DNA of 64,000 nt. Origin: Trypanosoma brucei gambiense DAL972 (Eukaryota > Euglenozoa > Kinetoplastea > Trypanosomatida > Trypanosomatidae). Location of the stretch: the NCBI RefSeq assembly GCF_000210295.1, contig NC_026736.1, forward strand, positions 248,001-312,000, written 5' to 3'. The position numbers and the translations under genes were made by a program. This document shows, in pieces, positions 52,542-62,631 of the stretch; positions within the stretch are counted from its first letter, which is position 1; the number at the start of each line of letters is the position of its first letter. The notes under the pieces were generated by a model. The model was not told the DNA's origin. It searched no databases and saw only the letters and a program-made list of their open reading frames with translations.

Positions 52542-52875
52542 TTTTGTCGTGTCAGAGCCTAAGCCTTTCGTGCTTTGATGTTGGTGAGTGCCGAGCGCAT
52601 TCGCGGATGATGTGCTGTACGAGTGGGGGATTACATAAATAATTGATTTTTCGACTTATGTAAAGAAACGTATTTCGACATGCTTAAGATATTTTAAGTT
52701 AGGGAAGTGTATACCCTTAAATGCATGCGGAGAGCGGCGGCAGGTGCTGTCGTCCACATTTTCCACAACGCTGAATACGACAGTACAGGCGAAAAAATTG
52801 CGACAACATTCGTGAAGTGGGGGACTTGTATGTAAAGGTCCGAGAATTAAAAAAGTGTGGGTAAGCTTATGCAGA

Positions 52876-53580
52876 TTAGGTCCCGAGTCCCCGTGACTCC
52901 TTTTCTATCAAATCTAGTGCATGCTGCGAGGACACCTTTTTGAGGTACTCCGACGCTGCGTTTTTAACGTCATTAATATCATTTGGGAATTTGAGCAATG
53001 AGGTAAGCGGTTGAGTTAGTGGGTAAGAATATTGCTTACTGGTAAGTGTGTTCTTAGGTTCAACTTACCAAATCAGGTAGATGTTGCCGATGTGTATGCC
53101 GGAGGGAGGTGGAAATGCAAGAGAGGGAGCCACTTCATTATTACATTTTTCGCGGATATGCAAGACGGTCACCTGCAAAGAATTTTGCTACGCGACTGAA
53201 AACAGAGTGTGTATAGGCTGAAGTATCAAAAAGGGGAGGCAAGTTCCCAGGGGGTGTTCTAGTATAAATGGCCCGAAAATTGCAAAAAAAAAGATCGGGT
53301 ACTGATTACCCGGTTAATGGCCTAAGACTGCTTGTGGTTGAGGTGTCTGTGTTTTCCCTAATTCATTCTCCTGTGGAGATGCAAATAAATTCATGTTTGG
53401 TGGTGTACTATATGACCGAAAGTTGTGTTCTTTGAGAATAATAAGGCGGTTGTATGCGGCTTCGTTTGTGAGGAGCCGTAACGATTTGGGGCGACTCTCC
53501 GCGATGGAGCGATGAGGGAGTTCGCCGCCACCCGAGGGGGTTTTGGTCGATTTTGGAGATTTTGTAACATTGGGGCAGGG
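52876..53580 (-). pseudogene. Minus-strand broken coding frame (235 codons, three in-frame stops)
   Basis: Read on the minus strand from 53580 down to the stop at 52876-52878, one frame runs for 235 codons with only three internal stops (codons at 53316-53314, 53190-53188 and 53067-53065); random DNA of this composition would give about ten or more. It has protein-like segments: ESRPKSLRLLTNEAAYNRL, FILEHPLGTCLPFLILQ, LQVTVLHIREKCNNE, GIHIGNIYLIW, and the C-terminal LLKFPNDINDVKNAASEYLK then ALDLIEKESRGLGT. Upstream (53580-54060, minus) coding-like pieces continue in other frames, for example RPHFVDMNTPSPAYGKSKSG, so frameshifts are likely. The family is not recognised with certainty; a member of the RHS (retrotransposon hot spot) group is a possibility I could not confirm. 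The gene would run opposite to all intact genes here. Confidence 0.6.
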
Positions 53581-54943
53581 GCGAGAGAGTACTGAGGATA
53601 TGTTAAGTATCCTTTCTCATAATTTAACTTAAAAGCGAAGTCTTACGTGGGGGGGAACGAGAGGTTACGTTGAACTTGTGCGTGCTTCCAGTTAGAATTC
53701 TGCTGGCTGTGGGGATGCACAACTTGAACCTGACTTACTTTTACCATATGCGGGAGACGGCGTATTCATGTCGACGAAATGTGGTCGTATCTGGGTATTG
53801 ATCATATTGCCCGTTTGGCGCATCTACGATAACAATAGTGATGAGAGAGGTGTGCTGATTGCGTACGATGGTGCAACGTTATTTCAGGGGCAGTATCGAA
53901 GTTGTATAATTTCATGTGCAGGCGAGTAGGATTGCTGGGAAGGAGAGTTTGTGTATGGTGCGTGTGCGAGAGTAAGGGCTATACGGCACCATAGCGAACT
54001 GAAGTGACTGAACTTATTTTCTCATTTGGTGCAAGGTCGCAGCGCAAACCAGCCACGAGTGGCACTCCCACAATAGGCGGCTTGTCGATACGTCATGTGT
54101 ATACTTCCAGAAAAAGTGCTCGTGCGGAGTAAGCAAAAACGTCATGTATATGGTTAGTGTTCACACGTTGGGAGCACAGTGTTTTATACCGAGAAGATAT
54201 GGGTAAAATTGCATATACAGTGGGTTTTTTTTTAGCAAAGTAAGGAGTAACTTAGCAAACGGGTTGTGTGAAATGGCGTCTTTTTTCGGTGATGCCACAA
54301 TCGTCTGTGATGGCGAGGGAGGGAGGGTTGACATCAACGTAACCAATGTGAGTGTCTTCTGGACTGATGTGAGGAGCAGTGGAGTTCTGTTATTTGGAAG
54401 GATAACGAATGACAGGTATATTAACGTTCACAGAGGTAGACTAGTTGCGAGGCTGCTTCTATTTCTCGTCCCTTCCTCATGGTGACCGCGCCGCCGTTCT
54501 GCCCACAAATATGCATTACGTGTAAGTGGTGGTAAAGAAAGGGGGGATTGTTTACCTATCCCTCATGAAAGGACGTGTTAAAGGCGAAATGGCTTCTCAA
54601 AAGTGCAGAATGTTTTCTAGGTGGAGCACCGTCTTTCTGAGAACCGCGAGCAAGGGCTCACCCAGTTTGGTCAAGTGTTGTCTGCTTCATTTTCTATGCT
54701 TTGGTGTACCTCGCCTTTACAGTTTGAGGTGAAAGGGGAACATAATTAACTTAACCGCCCCCGCTCATTTGCACACTGACTTCCGCAGTATGCGTTGTTT
54801 CTGCGTGGGCGTAGAGGAGCTGTTAGGCGAGTGGCGCCTTCACACTACGGAGGGATGAAATAACGAATGACAGACTGCAGTTTGTTTTTAACGTAACATA
54901 CATATTTCTTTAGGTAGCGGACGCTGAACCCGCAGAAAGTGTG
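53581..54943. other. Gene-poor region with likely minus-strand coding debris
   Basis: No intact gene. Minus-strand pieces with few stops extend to about 54060 and may belong to the relic at 52876-53580. Nothing else is recognised in 54060-54943. Confidence 0.35.
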
Positions 54944-55737
54944 TTATTGTGACGTTAGAGGAAGAGGCGAGTCAAAAGATAAGCGGATACTAACTAAACA
55001 CTTTCGAGGCCGCCTGCATGGATAAATGGATAAATCAAGAGAAACAACAGATAAAACAACAGTATTACCTTTTATCGCGCGTCGCTCCTGCAGTAGGACG
55101 ACCTTCTTCAGAATTCCTGGGCACAACTGCTGTCAGTACGTCCAGCAGGCTAGCTCGGGAAGAAAACTTAACCATAGTCTTCAACATACGCGCATAAGTT
55201 CCTTTTGATTAAACAACCGGGTGGGATGGTTTTCCATCGTTTCCAGTCTACCAAGGGCAAATAGAAAAGCGGCAGCACCGCATTCATAACGCGATTCATG
55301 CAGTGAGGCCTCCTTCCTCGCCATCCGCGGCATGCCTTTTATACAATAAGGATCGCGCGACTCCGTGCTGCCTCCGCAGCCAAATAATTTTATCGTCGGC
55401 ACCGTTTTGGTTCTACAGGGAAGGAGTGCCAGGCTTCAAACAAGTGCGGACATTTTGTGTTTGGGAAAGTGCTTTGTACCCCCGTCCCACACCACCACCA
55501 CTTTATGATTGCAGCAGAAAACATTCTTGAGGGGCCCGCCCACCTAGTGTCGAAAGTTGAGGGAACAGCACTTTCTTTACTCATTGTAACGGTTGCAATT
55601 CTGAATTTCCTTCCGGTAAGTGACCTAATGGTAACGGGCAAGGTGCTGTCGCTTTCCTTGCTGCACTGGGAGGTGTCGAAAAGGGGGTGTCCTTCCTGTA
55701 GTCGGCACAGAAGTGGCATGCGTGAAGGTGGAAACAA
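54944..55737 (-). pseudogene. Minus-strand coding debris, at least two frames
   Basis: On the minus strand a frame of 115 codons (55737-55390) overlaps another of 73 codons (55402-55181). The second runs on past stops near 55184-55182 and about 55135 into a further open stretch ending at 54944. Protein-like pieces include ATVTMSKESAVPSTFDTRW, ECGAAAFLFALGRLETMEN and CPGILKKVVLLQERRAIKG. Stretches of this length in three linked frames suggest a decayed gene, but the overall signal is weaker than at 52876-53580. Family unknown. Confidence 0.35.
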
Positions 55738-56112
55738 AATGTGGGGAGAAGTATCAAACTTCAGTCAAAGGGCCTGTGCGTTGTTTGCATTGGTGGTACA
55801 CGATGCCTGGAAGGTAAAAAAAAGCGGCACATCGCGATTGGGAGCACTACTTGACCATTTGCGGTGCGGCGTGTGTAACACTGAAATATAAAACATTGAT
55901 CGTGGGTAAGCAACAAACGACAGAACAGATTTATTATCTGGCCTCGCCTACTTGTATGTTGTGGTCCCTCGCTTCTTTTCCAATGTTCTTACCCACTCAT
56001 CACTTCATATCATGCGTGGCTGAGTGTGAATTTCCCTACGTTCTATTGATACTGTCTTTTTCATTCTCATGTAGTCGCGTGTGCGGGACGCGCAAACTTG
56101 TTGGATCTGAAA

Positions 56113-57000
56113 ATGACGAGTGCTTCAAAAAAATCAACGGAAGAAAATAGTGAGGAAGTGGAATGTACCAATGGCTCCAGGAAACGGCGGATGAGACAGA
56201 GGGAACGGAACATATACATCTCGGAATGCCATGGAATAAAGGAGCTATCGTCGCTCGTACGTCGCGGGTTCCAGCAGATAATGACGGCGAGAGGGTTGTT
56301 TATATCTGGGTGCCCTGATCTCGTAAAACTGGATGATGGGACCAGTGGGGAAGAAGAGGGGGGAGAATATTACAGGCAGCTGGAAGAAGTCCAAGTTAGC
56401 AGGTGCCCTCGACTCACCGATTTAAGCGGGTTAGGGAAGTGCAAGTACTTGAAGGTGGTTGATATTTCTGACTGCCGAAAACTGGAAAACATAGGGGAAC
56501 TTAAAAGTTGTCGAACACTGGAGAAACTCGCGCTCTCACGGTGCACAGGTTTGGTGGATGTGAATTTGAGGGGATTTGGGAAGTTGTTATCTTTCTATAT
56601 TTTCAAATGTGCGAACTTGACGAAGATATGCGGACTTTTAGGATGCCCCATACTAGAAACATTAACCGTTGAGGAGTGTGGAGACGTGAAAGAAATGGAG
56701 GTACGAACTATACGAGGACGGGTGGAAACGCTGAGAATTGCAGGGAAGAGGGCTATGGAAAATGTGGGATTTTTGTGCCTCTTCACGAATATGAAAAAGC
56801 TCGCACTATGTGGGTGTGTTGGGACTGTCGCGGAGGTACTCGGAGAGGAGGCCGGTGGGCTTCCCCGTCTAAAATGGTTGGAGTTGATTGGCATCCGCAT
56901 GGAAAGGCAAATGAAGGATAAGCCTGGAAATGGTGTTGCAGCGACTGAGGGAGGAAATAACGCTAAACGGGTATTACCAATGATTGTTCAGAACGAATGA
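56113..57000 (+). CDS. Leucine-rich repeat protein (short LRRP)
   Basis: 295 residues. After a charged N-terminus (SASKKSTEENSEEVE and SRKRRMRQRERN), residues ~40-270 are Cys-containing LRR units of about 23 residues: IYISECHGIKELSSL, VQVSRCPRLTDLSGL, VVDISDCRKLENIGEL, KLALSRCTGLVDVNL, TLTVEECGDVKEME. Each carries the LxxLxLSxC pattern of the RNI/AMN1-like cysteine-containing LRR class. The T. brucei LRRP family, related to the LRR part of ESAG8, has this repeat. There is no RING or other catalytic domain. A pyrimidine tract (about 56044-56070) followed by AG near 56073 precedes ATG 56113, so expression is plausible. It is much shorter than the next gene and may be a truncated relative. Confidence 0.72.
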   Translation: MTSASKKSTEENSEEVECTNGSRKRRMRQRERNIYISECHGIKELSSLVRRGFQQIMTARGLFISGCPDLVKLDDGTSGEEEGGEYYRQLEEVQVSRCPRLTDLSGLGKCKYLKVVDISDCRKLENIGELKSCRTLEKLALSRCTGLVDVNLRGFGKLLSFYIFKCANLTKICGLLGCPILETLTVEECGDVKEMEVRTIRGRVETLRIAGKRAMENVGFLCLFTNMKKLALCGCVGTVAEVLGEEAGGLPRLKWLELIGIRMERQMKDKPGNGVAATEGGNNAKRVLPMIVQNE

Positions 57001-58169
57001 TCACCATCTTGACTAGCTGGTAAACTCATCGACAGTGATATGGGGCTGAAAACTATCACAGTCTCTCTCTGGAGCAGCCTTTCTCGCACGCCAGATGGAT
57101 ATTACCACAGCGGGGTTTGTCATGTAATTACAGTGTGTATCTGAGTTTGAACGCGAGAATGGCCGGAAAATTTGTAGTTGTTGGTGTTTGTGGTTTCCTA
57201 CGCAGGAAACCTTGTGATGGCGACAATTTCTTTATTTTAAACCAGTGCAAGTAGGCAGGAACACTGAACTGATTCAGTGCCACCTCAAAGTTGTTGAAAA
57301 GGTAGCCTGCGCCCAATAAGACCTTAAACAGACTTGCTATACGGTTCCTTTCGAAGTGGAAAACACGTTGTAGAGAGTAACTGTTAGTAAAAAAAACACT
57401 ATTACGAGATGACTAAGCGTGTGTGTGTGTGTGCAGGGGTGGTATTAAATTCTTATGTGTACTTGGGTGTTGTAGGTGTCTCTTATGGGAATTTCAAGAG
57501 TGGTCACTTGTTTGCCAGCGCGTGTGAGTGAGAAAAGGTTGTCGAGTGGGACGGCTTTTAAACTGTTTTATGAAAATGTGTATGTGGAAAAGTGTGCATG
57601 GTGGGTAGTTGGTGCGATCCAACTTCAGGAGGTACCCGGTGACAATCAGCCATGTGGCGTGGGCGACCAAAAAAAAAAAAAGTTGGCAGATATTTTTTGT
57701 ACCTGGGGGAGTTGAGTTATGGAAAAAGCATATCATCAGCGCCATCGGGGGTTGGGAGGAGGCTGATAAAGTGAGAAGTGGGAGCGTTTAGGCTGTCTCC
57801 GGTGGTTTGTTTCACTTACAGTGGAAGTTGTCCGTCTTCTACCGATATTATGAGAGACATGATAAACGTAGAGAAAGCAGTTGTCCCACCTATGCTTATA
57901 GGTACATCGTTTCTATTGGCACACAACTGGAATACGTAAAGAGTTATGTGTGTTATAAGCTCACGCGCATTTGTCGAGGAGATTGAAAAATTATGCAGAA
58001 AAGAAAACAGGGTAGTAATGTGTTGAATTTTATTCTGAAGACATACGTGTATGTCTACGACGGCTGTTAGTTGCGAAGAGCTGGTTGTTTTTCTCTGCTA
58101 TTGTCTCTGCTGCTTTACCTACCGTTTTTCCTTGATTTTCCTTGAAGCGTGTTAGGGAAAGTTCCATAG
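57001..58169. other. Spacer between LRR genes with TG repeat
   Basis: 1169 bases. A TG run lies at 57419-57434 and an A-run at about 57667-57680. Short coding-like pieces appear on both strands around 57128-57316, without a clear winner. A pyrimidine-rich tract (about 58084-58145) with AG at 58146-58147 precedes ATG 58170 and is a strong acceptor candidate. Confidence 0.4.
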
Positions 58170-60620
58170 ATGGCAACACAGTTAAATAGTGATACGGTGA
58201 CAGACTCGTTTCCGAAAAGTGGGGAACAGCAATCGCGGTCAGACAGCGGGCTTGGTGAAAGGATGAACGCGGCAAGAAACAAAGGATGGAAAGAATTAGA
58301 TATATCCTATTTCAAGGAGGTGGAGGATGTGGGGAACCTCTGTGAAGTGGCAGGTTTATTCTTGGAGGACCTAAACTTTAGCTGGTGCACGAACATCCGC
58401 ACAACTGGGTTGGAAAAAATATGCACAGTTGAGTGCTTTCCGAGTCTGCAAAGGCTGTATCTGAACGGCACAGGGACAAATGACAGATGCATCGACAAAC
58501 TCAGCCGTGGGAATCTAAGAGTTTTGGAGTGCGGGTATTGCAGAAACATTACGGACGTTAGGCCCCTTGAAAGGAATGAAACGCTGGAAGTACTTTCGCT
58601 TCGAGGGTGCCAGAACATCGTCCATGGGTTGGAGGATGTTTGCGGTCGGTGGTTAATAAATTTGAGAGAATTGTACTTGAGTGATATGGTAGCCGTCACG
58701 GATGCGTGCATAGAAGCTATCGGTAATAGTAAAAAAAGCCTGGTCCGCTTGGAATGTGAAAATTGTGAAAGAATCACAAACGTCAGTGCGTTGGGAAACG
58801 TCAAGACATTGAAGGTATTGTTGCTCAATCACTCCAAGAACATCGCAGAAGGAGTTTCTAATATCTTCGAAATATCGGAGCTTCAAGAGTTAGGCTTCCG
58901 TGGTTTTGCTAAAATTACGCAAGTAAATTTGATGCCGTGGCAGCGTTGTGCGAGTTTAACAACCCTTGATCTCTCTGGATGCAAAAAAGTAACGAACTTG
59001 AATCTGGGTGGGGAGTGTAGAAAACTCGTGTGCCTTAAGCTTTCAGAGTGTCCGCAGCTGCGGGAAGTGGATATCACCGGGTGTGAAAGTTTGACTGCAC
59101 TAAATATTTCCGGACGTTGGCATCTTAAAGTTGTGAAATTGAATGGATGCAAGGAGTTGAAGTCGATTGATCTTTCCGTGTGTCCGCACCTTGAAGACGT
59201 ATATGGAGTATGCGACTGCAAAAACTTGGAAATTTTTAACCTTTGTTTTTGTTCACGACTCACAAAATTGAAACTGGCTGAGCTTGAAAAGTTAAAAATG
59301 TTGAATCTTTGCGGGTGTAAGGACCTTGAAGATATCGGAATTCCAAGCAGGTGGGGCAAAAACTTGGTGGAGCTTAATGTTTCAATGTGCCGGAAGCTTA
59401 ACTACATGGATTTAAGCGGAAGAGTGAAGCTGGAGAAACTTAACCTTTCTCAATGCGACAGCCTTGTAGAGGTGAATTTAAGTGGGTGCCAAAACCTCTC
59501 TTCTTTACTTGATCTTTCAAACAGCAGGGAGCTCGAAATCTTGAATTTGTGCAACTGTGGGGAGTTGCCGGCGCTTAACGTTGACGGATGCGTGAATCTG
59601 CAAATACTGATTCTGAGCGGATGCCACAGTCTGTCGACCATGAAACTTTCCGAATGCAACAACCTCAGGGAGACAGATTTTAGCGGCTGTGCGAAGTTGT
59701 CGGCTATCAAACTTTCCAGTAGAAGGGGGATAAAGTTAGTTAAATTGGACGGTTGTATAGATTTGATGTCTCTGGATTTGTCAGAGTGTGTGAGCCTTAA
59801 GGATTTGATTGGAGTAAGTGGCTGTACCCAACTCAAGTCACTCAATCTCTCAGGTTGCAGCAGGTTCGCTGATGTCGCCGCACTAAAGGACCTCAAGGGG
59901 CTGGTGAGACTCAACCTTTCCAGGTTGGTGGAGGTTGTGGACCTGAGCATGCTAACTGGGCACGAGGATCTGGAGGAGCTCAACCTATCTCAATGTAACG
60001 CACTTGCCGATATAAGCGGACTGAAGGGCGAATGCTCGACAAAACTGATATCTTTGAATGTATCATGGTGCAGGAGCCTTTCGGCTATCTGTGTGCTGAG
60101 TGAGTGTTGCCGTAATTTGACCACGCTGGATATTTCAGGTTGCTGGAACCTTGATGATATGAGCGTGTTGGGGTCGTTAAAGAGCTTGAGTGTTCTTAAT
60201 CTTTCTTGGTGCAGTCAACTGACCGACATAAATATGTTAGCGGGTTTGAACTGCTTGGCTGTTCTTAACCTTTCTTGGTGCAATCAGCTTGTTGATGCGA
60301 GTGTAGTGAGCGAGTTGGAAAGTATAGCCATTCTTAACCTTTCATATTGTTGTGAATTAGCGCGTTTAAATTTGAGCGGATGCATAAAACTAAAGTGCCT
60401 TGATATCTGTGGATGCGTGTCCCTCAAACATTTAACTGGATTACGCAAGTGCACGAATTTAGAATCACTCTTCGCCTGCGGATATCGCGACGCGGCAGAA
60501 GACGTTCGTGACGAGTTCCTGAACATTCCATGCTCCGCTACGTTACATATCGATGAAAGCACGGACGGGGAGGTAATACAGGAACTCATGGGTTGGGGTG
60601 TTAGAGTCAAAACAATCTGA
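58170..60620 (+). CDS. Leucine-rich repeat protein (LRRP, long form)
   Basis: 816 residues, nearly all LRR. From about residue 45 to the end, some thirty units of 21-25 residues follow each other: DLSGCKKVTNLNLGGECR, LNISGRWHLKVVKLNGCK, NLCGCKDLEDIGI, LNLSQCDSLVEVNLSGC, LNLSWCSQLTDINMLAGL, LNLSYCCELARLNLSGC. The LxxLxLSxCxxL consensus is the cysteine-containing (RNI-like) type. A short N-terminus (TQLNSDTVTDSFPKSGEQ) lacks signal peptide, RING or F-box. The T. brucei LRRP group, including LRR proteins near ESAG8-like loci, fits. A binding scaffold role is inferred; partner unknown. Start ATG 58170 lies 23 bases after the AG acceptor at 58146-58147. Repeat similarity makes unequal recombination with the shorter LRR gene upstream likely. 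Confidence 0.85.
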   Translation: MATQLNSDTVTDSFPKSGEQQSRSDSGLGERMNAARNKGWKELDISYFKEVEDVGNLCEVAGLFLEDLNFSWCTNIRTTGLEKICTVECFPSLQRLYLNGTGTNDRCIDKLSRGNLRVLECGYCRNITDVRPLERNETLEVLSLRGCQNIVHGLEDVCGRWLINLRELYLSDMVAVTDACIEAIGNSKKSLVRLECENCERITNVSALGNVKTLKVLLLNHSKNIAEGVSNIFEISELQELGFRGFAKITQVNLMPWQRCASLTTLDLSGCKKVTNLNLGGECRKLVCLKLSECPQLREVDITGCESLTALNISGRWHLKVVKLNGCKELKSIDLSVCPHLEDVYGVCDCKNLEIFNLCFCSRLTKLKLAELEKLKMLNLCGCKDLEDIGIPSRWGKNLVELNVSMCRKLNYMDLSGRVKLEKLNLSQCDSLVEVNLSGCQNLSSLLDLSNSRELEILNLCNCGELPALNVDGCVNLQILILSGCHSLSTMKLSECNNLRETDFSGCAKLSAIKLSSRRGIKLVKLDGCIDLMSLDLSECVSLKDLIGVSGCTQLKSLNLSGCSRFADVAALKDLKGLVRLNLSRLVEVVDLSMLTGHEDLEELNLSQCNALADISGLKGECSTKLISLNVSWCRSLSAICVLSECCRNLTTLDISGCWNLDDMSVLGSLKSLSVLNLSWCSQLTDINMLAGLNCLAVLNLSWCNQLVDASVVSELESIAILNLSYCCELARLNLSGCIKLKCLDICGCVSLKHLTGLRKCTNLESLFACGYRDAAEDVRDEFLNIPCSATLHIDESTDGEVIQELMGWGVRVKTI

Positions 60621-61915
60621 GACAGGCATGATTGCTCGCCAGTTGGTGTAAGCAGTTGTGTGGCCGAAGCTGATCTTTACACATTTTTTTTGCGCGCGGC
60701 ACAGGGTTAAACACATGCTACCGGAAAGCCGGCTAGCCTATACCCACTCCCTTTCATAGACAGACAACTTTTTTTCTGGAACAAGTCCAGTTGCGCCATC
60801 ATTTTAAGCGTTGAACGTAGTGGCTGCCATCGTGCAGGTGCGCGGGGCCGTAGGTGCACACACCTTTCGGCCACATATGTCTACTTCAATTGAGGCTATG
60901 ACGTTGCTTAACGCTAAGGTGAAATGACAACTCTACGTGCATAGGTGCTTTTATTTCAAACATGACCTAATAGTTACGAAATACATAACGTTTTTTGATA
61001 ACAGAGCGGATTATTCACCACCTAACCACTATCACCTTGTGTTCTCGTATTTTCTCTCGCCCTTTCATTCCAGCACACTTAAGAACTGGTATTTTCCACG
61101 CTTCTTCTCATTTTTTTTGCATGCCCACACGGTCCTTAAAGTTCACAAATTTTAGTTTGTAACCCGCCTTCTAAATGATAGAAGTTGTTGTGGTAAAAGC
61201 GTAAGAGGTCGCCGAATACACATATCAACGCAGACGAAGCCACGACAAAAAAATTAAAAGGCACGCATAAAGCGACAGATGTTATCCATAAGTACTAACA
61301 CATTGGGTAACAACACCCCGAGGCATCGCATCTTCAACAAAAATGTAAAACAAATGATCATTAGCCACACTTTTACAGCGCCGAAATGCTATCTGCTTTT
61401 CTTGTAAACCCCAAACCTCCCAAACATATTTAAAAAAAATTTAGCATACTTCTGATTTGTAACTTTTTCTTACCTCCGCTAAACCTACCTCTTTTAGCAC
61501 ACATCGATTAAGTACCTAGCATCTCCCTATGTTTACTTTTTGTTTGACATCTTTTAGCTAGCGGTCGACTTCGCATTACTACTTCACCCACTGCGGCGTT
61601 AGATCTGTTCGCGCTGGCAACAGTGATGCCCCAGGCATCTTCTGATTTAGTTGCATTGTTACGTGCCATGGTTTCAGCCAACGCATACCTTTAAACCTTG
61701 CTGTTTGGATTTCTGTGTGCCGCATCGGAGGGAGGTAGCGCTTCCTTTTCTACATCGTCTGGCCTAAACAACTTTACAAAGAAATTTTCCACATTTACGC
61801 GAAGCCGTTAACCTCTTTTCTCGGGTCTAATCAAGCCACATTATCCACTTAGTGCTCAGGGGCTATTCATTGTAGTAAGTGTGTGGGAGTTTCCACTCAC
61901 CCTACTCTTAGAGCG
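60621..61915. other. Gene-free region downstream of the LRR gene
   Basis: 1295 bases in which no gene, RNA or repeat is supported. Composition is AT- and pyrimidine-rich on the + strand from about 61020. Confidence 0.4.
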
Positions 61916-62510
61916 TCACAGCAGCCCTCTATTTTGTGCCCACGCCAGTGCTACAAGTGCTCGATGAGGGTACCTTGTTCCATACATTTTGTCGGGTGGT
62001 GCGTGCATTGGAGATTTTTTGGAACCGTTTTCAATGTCAGGAACGCTCCGCTTCTCAATCTCTTCCCATTCAATTTTTATCTGGGTGTTTGTTCCCATAA
62101 AGTAGAGTGCCCCCCGCCACATCAATGCGCTCGGCTGCACCTTCAATAGAGTAATTGGCCCCGACGCCAAGACCACGTGGCCAGTGCCGTGAAGGTCTTC
62201 CGTTCGCCCGTAGGGCCTGATTAAAGTTGAAAAGACGTCCAAATGCGTTGCGTTGGTGTGTGGAATAACGTGGCAACGAAAAGTGGTAACTTCAACAGAA
62301 GGTAGCGGCTTTCAGTGAAGGCTCTTTTTCCAAAGCGTCGTTGACACCTCACCCGCCAGTGAGGTAAGTGGCCGCTAATTTTACACCCATGGGGTTTCCT
62401 CAACTGGCAAAGCCCATTCTCTAAGGTTGAGCTTCCTGTGGCCTCGTCTGCTCGCAGGTGAAATTTATGCAGTTTTATTCTTCACTAACTGTTTGATTTT
62501 CCGCGTGGTG
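61916..62510 (-). pseudogene. Minus-strand decayed gene in several frames, VSG-like motif possible
   Basis: On the minus strand three frames with few stops overlap. One (about 62490-62221) includes DEATGSSTLENGLCQL and SGHLPHWRVRCQRRFGK. A second (62327-61916) includes SVEVTTFRCHVIPHTNATH, IRPYGRTEDLHGTGHVVLAS and KIEWEEIEKRSVPDIENGSK. A third (62276-62070) includes VGANYSIEGAAERIDVAGGT. Switching between them is what indels in a single gene would produce. The AxxIDVAGGxLxYG piece recalls a segment in some VSG N-terminal domains, but that is weak. Orientation is opposite to all intact genes. Confidence 0.4.
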
Positions 62511-62573
62511 TAAAGTGGGCAACAAAAACGAGGGGGTATTATTGTAGGCATCAAGCAATCCTAAGGGTGTACT

Positions 62574-62631
62574 TCCTTCGGAGTGGACTCAAATTCTTTA
62601 CAACCAAGAGCTCTACCAATTAAAAAGAAGG
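62574..62631 (-). ncRNA. Degenerate tRNA-like element (58 nt)
   Basis: On the minus strand the sequence starts CCTTC and ends CCGAAGGA, so the first five bases can pair with GAAGG as an acceptor stem and leave a discriminator A. It contains ATTGGTAGAGC, the typical 3' half of a D arm (and A box end), TTGTAAA at the anticodon-loop position, and TTTGAGTCC, which matches the B-box consensus GGTTCGANTCC in most positions. It is 58 nt long, so parts of the D arm, variable region and T arm are missing and the anticodon stem does not close. It cannot be a functional tRNA. It could be a tRNA pseudogene, or an extragenic A/B-box promoter of the sort that drives U2, U3, U6 and 7SL RNA genes in trypanosomatids, in which case a + strand RNA gene would start about 95 bases beyond 62631. 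Confidence 0.45.

Noticed and set aside
62574..62631. A functional tRNA-Tyr (GTA at the anticodon-loop position)
   Set aside because: It is only 58 nt, the anticodon stem does not pair, and parts of the D, variable and T arms are missing.
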